From Plakobranchus ocellatus (Eukaryota > Mollusca > Gastropoda > Plakobranchidae), in assembly GCA_019648995.1 (NCBI GenBank), contig BLXT01002860.1, positions 1,327,503 to 1,368,073 on the forward strand: 40,571 nt of DNA, in the 5' to 3' direction. Below are positions 35,601-40,571 of this stretch, piece after piece. Position 1 is the first letter of the stretch; each line of letters begins with the position of its first letter. Both the position numbers and the translations under genes were made by a program. A model generated the notes under the pieces. That model searched no databases, was not told where the DNA came from, and worked only from the letters and a program-made list of their open reading frames with translations.

Positions 35601-36305
35601 CTTTAAAAGTGAAATAATCATAGGGAATATAAAGGATATTTCAGTCTTCAAAGTAAATGGAGAAAATCTTAATAATCTGAGGTATGAAGAAGATAGATAC
35701 TACTTTAAAGCAGAATCTGGGGGAAAATTTCTAAAACTTTAAGATATTGTCGTTTTAGAGAGCATAAGAATGGGCCTGTCTTTGAAAAAAACAGAATGCA
35801 TGGTCACCTTAGAGAATTCCTCAAACTTCAAATGCAATCTCATTAGCAACCAAGAAAGAATCAAACATGTTATAAAAATTCACACATCTTGGCAACCTGA
35901 TAATATCTGATGGTAAGTGCATAAGTTAATTAACTCATGCACTTACCATCAGATGTTATTAGTTTGCCAAGATGTTTGAAATAAGTAAAAGAATTTCCAT
36001 GGCCAAAGGTATAAGCCAAAAAAATGAATCAAACTGATAAACAAGCTTTTGGATCAGTATGCAATAAATTGTGATGATGGCTCAAGCCTTATTCAAATGA
36101 TTTTAAAAAGGCAATAAATCCAGTTTCATTTTAAACTTTCAAAAGACTGTATACAGCTTTTGTTAAAAATTTAAAAAATGAAAAGCAGAGAAACAGTTAC
36201 ATTTACTCTACAGATTCCTTGTTATAATTGGCAACTCACCTTTGCTTTAGCTAAATTTTCTTCTGTCTCTCTTACAATAGAAAAAAATTTGTTTTGCCAG
36301 TCCAT
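21134..36305 (-). CDS. Coiled-coil protein, 411 aa, ten coding exons
   Basis: Joining 36305-36240, 34083-33844, 32077-31996, 31194-30990, 29182-29115, 27740-27682, 25799-25705, 23841-23737, 23042-22810 and 21216-21134 gives 1236 nt, exactly 411 codons plus TGA. All nine introns are GT-AG with matching phases. The start is supported by an in-frame TGA 12 nt upstream. The protein begins MDWQNKFFSIVRETEENL. A polar Ser/His/Gln-rich linker follows (residues 23-87), then heptad-like helices at about 88-142, 153-173, 192-230 and 273-293. Acidic LSDL repeats lie at 321-344 and 390-398. There is no signal peptide, membrane span or catalytic motif, so a cytoplasmic or cytoskeletal scaffold is likely (inference). 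The segment around QIDAQNRTIDQLQKLVRSLD resembles, from memory, vertebrate CCDC159; unverified. Confidence 0.9.
22810..23042 (-). CDS. Coiled-coil gene: exon 9
   Basis: Acceptor ATATTCCTGTTAG, donor AAG/GTGAGC, phase 2 to 1. Seventy-seven codons with the acidic run DLSSLSGLSDLSDLSDDIEN, then a basic end (YKTGCKKK). Confidence 0.9.
23737..23841 (-). CDS. Coiled-coil gene: exon 8
   Basis: Acceptor TTCTGTTTTAAAG, phase 2 to 2. It encodes the helix STINLLNTKLDSLESKIDA. The donor used, GTAG/GTTATC, keeps the frame. A better-looking GTAGGT four bases earlier (23741) would break it, so alternative splicing is possible. Confidence 0.78.
24754..24832. repeat. Short tandem duplication in intron
   Basis: AATTTCCATATCAGAATTA occurs twice about 50 bp apart, separated by an A/T-rich spacer. 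It lies between exons 7 and 8 of the coiled-coil gene. Confidence 0.7.
25705..25799 (-). CDS. Coiled-coil gene: exon 7
   Basis: Acceptor TTTTTTTTCCTCCAG, donor AAG/GTTTGA (weak), phase 0 to 2. A Pro/Ser-rich linker (SCSSGILPRPHREPL...). Confidence 0.85.
26453..26775. repeat. Long ATC/GAT trinucleotide microsatellite
   Basis: A pure (CAT)n core of about 70 bp (near 26574-26645) is flanked on both sides by about 250 bp of interrupted period-3 repeat with TTC, CAC, ATT and CCA variants. It lies in the intron between exons 6 and 7 and would be transcribed as GAU repeats. The long open frames across it on both strands are artefacts of the repeat. Confidence 0.95.
27682..27740 (-). CDS. Coiled-coil gene: exon 6
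   Basis: The acceptor TTAATTTAAAG is pyrimidine-poor close to the AG but has a T-run further up. Donor CAG/GTGAGT, phase 1 to 0. It encodes RMESGISSDTGTKLATLSQ. Confidence 0.82.
28441..28844. mobile_element. Pogo-like MITE (404 bp) in intron
   Basis: The left end CTGTGGAAACATTATAATTC is matched by the reverse complement of the right end (CAGTGGAAACCTCAAAAACC). The interior has repeated TTTGAATTATGAG units near both ends, typical sub-terminal repeats. The left flank is TA. The right flank CA may be a mutated TA. No coding capacity. Confidence 0.65.
29115..29182 (-). CDS. Coiled-coil gene: exon 5
   Basis: Acceptor ATCTGTTGCAG, donor TTG/GTGAGT, phase 2 to 1. Twenty-two codons of helix (ESLEHIRRELRLMNKRI). 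Confidence 0.9.
29540..30676. mobile_element. Pogo-like non-autonomous element (~1.1 kb) in intron
   Basis: The left end CAGTAGAGTCAACTTCACTT, then GAGTCAAC, pairs with the reverse complement of the right end (TATAGTCAAGTTCACTTAAT, then TCAAG). About 22 of 27 positions agree. A related sequence with TTGTAAAGACAAAACTGAT occurs at about 25080-25200. The interior has no convincing frame. Ends are approximate. Confidence 0.5.
30990..31194 (-). CDS. Coiled-coil gene: exon 4
   Basis: Acceptor CATTTCCTCAG, donor AATGT/GTAAGT, phase 1 to 2. It holds a Ser/Gly break followed by the helix ISSIKQEVIQEIDKVKTML and ends in LDDELWN. Confidence 0.9.
31996..32077 (-). CDS. Coiled-coil gene: exon 3
   Basis: Acceptor TTCTTTTGCAG, donor AAG/GTGACC, phase 0 to 1. 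Twenty-seven codons of charged helix (TIDQLQKLVRSLDRERDF). Confidence 0.9.
33844..34083 (-). CDS. Coiled-coil gene: exon 2
   Basis: Acceptor ATCTTTGCAG, donor AGG/GTAAAA, phase 0 to 0, 80 codons. It encodes the Ser/His/Gln-rich linker and the start of the first helix (IQVLHMQEQIDAQNR). Confidence 0.88.
34447..34719 (+). other. Unassigned 90-codon open frame in intron
   Basis: It opens after a TAA with GTG and has internal ATG codons. The segment IPKCAFKKILDPKTILHLIG, then GLVKDDVIKPVLCSGLHEQL and YFVPKKFW, looks protein-like (mixed helix, aromatic-rich end) and is unlike the surrounding DNA. It lies antisense in the first coding intron of the coiled-coil gene, 600 bp before a reverse-transcriptase fossil on the same strand. 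It may be a retro-inserted gene fragment. Family not recognised. Confidence 0.3.
35322..36020 (+). pseudogene. Non-LTR retrotransposon reverse transcriptase fossil
   Basis: Broken frames follow the order of a LINE-type RT. They run GTRNDIFTLTVLM, KAFEKVKHEELFF, a degraded 'SIKRG..' block, SEIIIGNIKD, VNGENLNNLRYEEDRYYF, KKTECMVTLE, and after 35975 EISKRISMAKG. The catalytic Tyr-x-Asp-Asp box reads YEED (35683-35694), and several stops and frameshifts are present, so it is dead. It runs antisense to the host gene. The motif set resembles the LINE RTs common in invertebrate genomes; the clade is not assigned. Confidence 0.8.
35884..35975. repeat. 92-bp near-perfect palindrome inside the RT fossil
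   Basis: 35884-35929 and the reverse complement of 35930-35975 agree at 42 of 46 positions with no spacer (centre AGTTAATTAACT). The left arm reads as RT sequence in frame. The right arm is its inverse, after which RT sequence resumes. Confidence 0.9.
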
Positions 36306-36338
36306 GAGATTTTTTCAAACTCCGTGAAGTACATGTAT
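36240..36338 (-). CDS. Coiled-coil gene: start exon
   Basis: The acceptor TTGATTTATTAAAG (to 36339) is followed by 33 nt of 5' UTR and the ATG at 36305. Twenty-two codons end phase 0 at AAG/GTGAGT. The acceptor implies an upstream untranslated exon. Confidence 0.85.
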
Positions 36339-36902
36339 CTTTAATAAATCAAGACAAACAAAGAATAGTAAAAGTTAGATCAACTATTGCAGTTCTGCAG
36401 ACATTAGCTTTGTATGTAGAATTCATGCAAAACTGACACACTCTTTTCAAAGTCTCTTACTCAATATAAAAACTTACAATTAAACCCTCATCATCCCTCA
36501 ATAGAGATATCGTTTCATAGGGAATGATGGTTTTTAAAAAATCAGCCAGTGTCACTAGCCCTATAAAGTTGGTTTCAAAAGGAAGCTCTTAAATTGGACC
36601 ATAATAATTCTGCTTATAGTAATACAAAATAGGATGTGATTTTGAAAAAAGATGGGGTTTTTTTGTACCAACGTTGTGTTTACCAATCTTTCCAAATCAT
36701 CGCCATTTAGAATTTTTATGATCTTTTACTAAACCTTCTCAATTCACAAATTGTAAAATATGCCTATTTCAGGTATTTTTTTTATTATTTTTATATTGCT
36801 TTAGGTTATGTCACAGATTCAAAGCTTTTTATATAACCTATTACATAAGAGAAGTTAATCTCTATGCTACCTATTTTTTTTCAATATTTGTGTGCTTCTG
36901 TA

Positions 36903-36922
36903 TGTGTGTGTGTGTGTGTGTG
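36903..36922. repeat. (TG)n microsatellite
   Basis: Ten TG dinucleotides upstream of the coiled-coil start exon. Confidence 0.9.
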
Positions 36923-38650
36923 CTAAAGCTGGATAACATTTATTATTTGGAATTACAAATGTGTTTGAACTTTCATAATAAATTATATTAAAGGTAACTG
37001 CTTCACAAGATTAATATGCCTTAAAATTTTTTGTAAAAATTGAAGGATTCACTGTAGAAAGGGAAATTAGCAAAAGCATTATTTGTGTTTTTTCCCTTGT
37101 TTGTGTAATGCCTTTCACAAAATCATAAAATCAGTTTTTGCAGCTATTGACTGAAAAGTTGCAGTAAGTGAACTTTATAATGAAATGACAGTACACAAAT
37201 ATCTGTATCTTTTTCCTTCTTTGATTGTATCATTTTTTGCTGTTTTGTGTGTTCAAAACAAATTTTGTCTCTAAAAAATGTTTGTGGAAAAAAAAAAAGA
37301 TGCAAAAGACAAAATAATACATATCAATACTTGACTGAAATAATTTGAAAAAAAAATATTCACGACCCACTAACTAATATCATATTAAGTAAAACACATT
37401 CATTTCTGATAATAGATTAAATCTCAATAATATGACCAACATCAAAAGCTCCACTAATAACTTAAATTCACATGTAGTTGAGACCACATAAATTGAAACC
37501 AGAACATACATATCAAAACTAATTCAAACCTTATTTATCAAAATTTTCTGCCCTTGGTCTAAAACTCTAAATTGAACATTTTTGGTGAGACAAGTCTGAC
37601 CACAGGATTTGGTTATCGTGAGTTCATCTCACTGATTTTTTATGAGATGAACGTTGGAGTAAAGAAAAAAAAAAGTAGAAATTTATTACAAAAAGTGACT
37701 AACGTGAGCCTTAATCTATATCTAAATCTCTGGAAATTCTTGCTCAAAGAAAACATTGAAAGACCTGAATTCAGGGTGATTGGTTTTAGTATATATGCAG
37801 CCTAAATCATAATCTTAAGGATAAAAAGAGGAGAGTGAGATGGACACATCTTCTGAGTGGTCACTTCTAACAAAAACCAGCAAAAGATTGTTTTATTATG
37901 CCCACATCATGGCGTTCTTAACGTAGTCAAGTAGGCTATGGCCCACATACATAGGGATAATTTGATAATAATGATGAAATGAAGGCAATTTTAGACAACT
38001 GTAGAGACAAGGCAATTGTTTACTTTGTCTTTACTTTATAATGTATTCAGTTGCCATTGCATCCTTTGGATCCTAGATTTTATATTGTTTGTAGAGCTTC
38101 CTGATTGGTTATCATATTACCAAGTCAACTGTGGATAACTTTTAAAATTTACCGACAGTTTTCACCAATTACAATAAAATTTCGTTAAGAATAAAGATAT
38201 CTTTTAAAATTAAAAAAAATTGATCACCTCAGTGGATAATGGCAGCTGACTTTTAGTTGATCAGGTCCGATTTAGCAATTGATTTGGAAATAAATACAAG
38301 TGATCTCAAGAAAATATATTTCATTTTCACATTTAAAATAATGCTCTTGGTTCTCTATATATCTAGAGATCTAGAATTAACTTTATATGTAGATCTAGCC
38401 TAGATTAGACTCTGTCTAGGGGGTGGGGGGGTTGCAAATTGCTTAACTTCTCATATCAGTATCACAGTATATCACAAGACCTCTTTGCATTTGGACGAAA
38501 ATATTTTTGCCAGTATTTAGTTTTTTTTTTGGTTGGCTTCAAAATTGTCCATAGATCTAGATCTATCTAGCTGTCTATATTCTAAAATTACCTTATTTTG
38601 ACATTAATGTTTGAATAAATCGCTTTCAGTGCATATGCCTAATGGGATAG
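36923..38650. other. No gene recognised; presumed 5' intron of coiled-coil gene
   Basis: AT-rich. GTTCATCTCA and TGAGATGAAC at 37622-37652 form a 10-bp-stem hairpin. TCTAGATCT motifs cluster at 38360-38580. The frame at 37572-37805 is not convincing. Confidence 0.4.
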
Positions 38651-39260
38651 ATCTATATATATTTCGAAATTTGTTCAAAGGAAAATTATGCTAAAATACA
38701 GTAATAATATCACTTTTCAATTTTTCATACAGGTTTTGGCATGTTTCAATCGGCCACCGATCTAGGTGAGAAGAAGCGAATTCAGCTGGCCTAAAATTCA
38801 GTACTGCACACTCAGTTCTTTCAATGCTATCCTCAGCAGACTGACACTCTTCAGTCTTTACAGATTTGTTTGTAAAACAGAGTAACAGTCCTTGTTGCCT
38901 AATAACGAAAAAGCCCTACATGGAGCATCTTAATAGACTAGAGCTCTTGTCGTTCTCTCTAGTAAAATGACGGTTGTGAGTGACGCCATCCAGCACTAGG
39001 GGAGCAAAAAGAAAAGGTGGCCAGGCAATAGGCATTGTAGATTGCTCAACTAAAAGTGCGTGTTACTTCAAGTTTGATACTACTTTTGAGCGTTTATGTA
39101 CAGAGTTAAGTGCATCAGCATTTCTAAATAGTTAATTTAACGCATTACAATACTATACCATCAGACACGCACAGTAACTTCTTGGAAAAAGGTTAAGTTC
39201 GTGAAGGTCGAGTTTTACTTGGTTTTCATTTCGCTTAACAAGCGAGCTAAAAATATCCCT
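38651..39260. promoter_or_regulatory. Possible promoter or 5' exon region
   Basis: A mixed-composition, non-repetitive stretch with several CG dinucleotides, including AAAATGACGGTTGTGAGTGA and CGCCATC near 38965. It lies where the missing 5' untranslated exon of the coiled-coil gene could start. This is inferred from position and composition only. Confidence 0.2.
38733..38765 (+). CDS. Candidate 33-nt plus-strand micro-exon
   Basis: TTTTCAATTTTTCATACAG precedes it and CTAG/GTGAGA follows, both close to consensus. In one phase it reads FGMFQSATDL. No neighbouring exon was identified, so chance is a real alternative. Confidence 0.25.
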   Translation, partial: VLACFNRPPI

Positions 39261-39589
39261 TTATCACTGACATTATTTGTGTTTTCTAAGAACAGTTGCT
39301 TCTTTGGCCTCTCTGCAAAAAACTATAACCCAAAGTTATAGGTACATCGAAACAAAATGTAATTTTTAAAGCTGAAAAGAAAAAAAACGAAAAAAAAAAC
39401 CAATATAATGAGGCTTAAATATCTTTAACTCTCGGACCTTCCCGGCGTGGGATTGAGTGCACAGTGAAATATATACGCATGTTTGTTCATGTTTGTGACT
39501 ATTGTTTCTGTCAAAGGTTCAAAATAAAACGAAAGTAATGATGCTATCCATCCCGACCCTATCCAACAACAACAAAAAGGCACCCATCT

Positions 39590-39624
39590 CCCCCCCCCCC
39601 CCCCCCNNNNCCCCCCCCCCCCCC
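39590..39624. repeat. C homopolymer with 4-N gap
   Basis: About 16 C's, NNNN (39607-39610), then 14 C's. The true length is unresolved. Confidence 0.95.
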
Positions 39625-40530
39625 TTTTCTCCATTTTTCCCCTATTAGTTGTATTTTCATTTAGAGTCTTCTATAGATATGACTCAAACATGTTTGCAAT
39701 AAATGTGCGGCGTGAAGTGAGGCTGAGAAAACCAATAAAATTAATAGAATATATCTAAATCAATGTACAGAAAATTTACAACAATTGTCGAGGACAGATA
39801 AAAATTTTAAAATCTTCATTTGTACTGGCTGTTTTGCTATTGCATAAATCTAGGGAATTGGTTTCCTAACGGTGTAAACCCTTTTATCGAAGTTTTAATA
39901 ATTTAAACTCTTAGAGAGTCTTGAAAATCATCACATTTGATTTTATTTTATTCTTGTTTTCTAAGAGGCGGCTTCGAACCAGTCCTTATTAGCTGTAATG
40001 TCCAGGTTTGAAACATTTTATTCTAGACCGAAAAAGTTTCACATGAACAGTCGACCAATCTTAACATCATGACTGGCTTTCTGTCATATGTCTACCTGAA
40101 ACAATGAGAAGTGAATGACTCAGAAACTCAGTAAATCTAATTTAAAAAGTGTACGGACTAGAAAACAATAGTATGACCATTGACAGTATAAAGAATGGTT
40201 GTGATTTGTGTGAAAGGGTTAGCATAATGACCAGAGTAGATAATTATCGTGGAAGCCAGTCGATTCATGATTCATGTCTGCATGGAGCCTGTTGGATGTT
40301 CTGCTATAAAGTAGGGAAGTTAGCATACTGCATTTGATTTCTACGCAATTATCCCTCGTCGTAATCTTTAACCTCTTTTTTTATACAACCGTGAAATAAT
40401 GGGGAGATCAGTTTCATATTTGTCAGGCACCAGACATATGCAGTCAGTCTTTGCACAAAAGTTACGCCCATAATAGTCAAATTTATTTTGATTTGACGCA
40501 CGCGCTAAATCTCCACAGCAGAACAGAACG
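39625..40530. other. No gene recognised
   Basis: A 62-codon plus frame at 40149-40337 (MYGLENNSMTIDS...) is open but has no family motif. TTAGCATAATGACCAGAG with AGTCGATTC downstream is faintly tRNA-like. Confidence 0.35.
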
Positions 40531-40534
40531 TATA

Positions 40535-40535
<1 letters not shown>

Positions 40536-40571
<36 letters not shown>
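40536..40571. repeat. (AAT)n microsatellite at the window edge
   Basis: A pure AAT tract running off the end, so its full length is unknown. Confidence 0.95.

Noticed and set aside
40200-40290. Possible tRNA or SINE head
   Set aside because: Box A-like TTAGCATAATG is present, but the box B match is poor and no cloverleaf could be drawn.
1-40571. Bacterial-type systems (operons, CRISPR, toxin-antitoxin, phage)
   Set aside because: Introns, base composition and transposon types are those of an animal genome, and no such signatures were seen.

Overview
This is a piece of an AT-rich animal nuclear genome. The evidence is long non-coding stretches, canonical GT-AG introns, microsatellites, and several decayed transposons. 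The many TCTAGATCTAGA-type palindromes and the TE mix suggest a marine invertebrate, perhaps a gastropod mollusc. That is an impression from base composition and recalled genomes, not proof. No prokaryotic operon, CRISPR array, rRNA or intact tRNA gene was seen.

The only gene I can reconstruct in full is on the minus strand, from 36305 down to 21134. Ten coding exons with matching splice phases encode a 411-residue coiled-coil protein with acidic LSDL-type repeats near its C-terminus. An in-frame stop just upstream fixes the start, and a 3' splice site before the start implies at least one further untranslated exon to the right. I do not recognise it with certainty. A short ungapped match to vertebrate CCDC159, recalled from memory, is the best lead.

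The left part (1-16 kb) holds fragments of plus-strand transcription and a dense layer of mobile DNA. A candidate first coding exon starts at 150. A terminal exon at about 10344-11160 carries an intact 92-codon ORF, an AATAAA signal and a long hairpin. A roughly 120-bp partial copy of that exon lies at 7186-7273 plus 9990-10024. It is split by a 2.7-kb pogo/Tigger-type element (7274-9987) that duplicated a TA dinucleotide, so the second exon serves as the empty-site reference. Other elements here are a 370-bp repeat family in three copies, a MITE with 50-bp terminal repeats, a 33-bp tandem array with inverted partners 1.9 kb away, and a 300-bp tandem duplication that runs into an assembly gap.

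The middle (16-21 kb) is mostly featureless AT-rich DNA with two tRNA-like SINE copies and one possible decayed exon. The introns of the coiled-coil gene contain two pogo-like elements, a 320-bp ATC microsatellite, and an antisense non-LTR reverse-transcriptase fossil interrupted by a 92-bp near-perfect palindrome. The right end (37-40.6 kb) is mostly unassigned. It has a candidate plus-strand micro-exon at 38733-38765 and a mixed-composition stretch where the promoter of the coiled-coil gene could lie.
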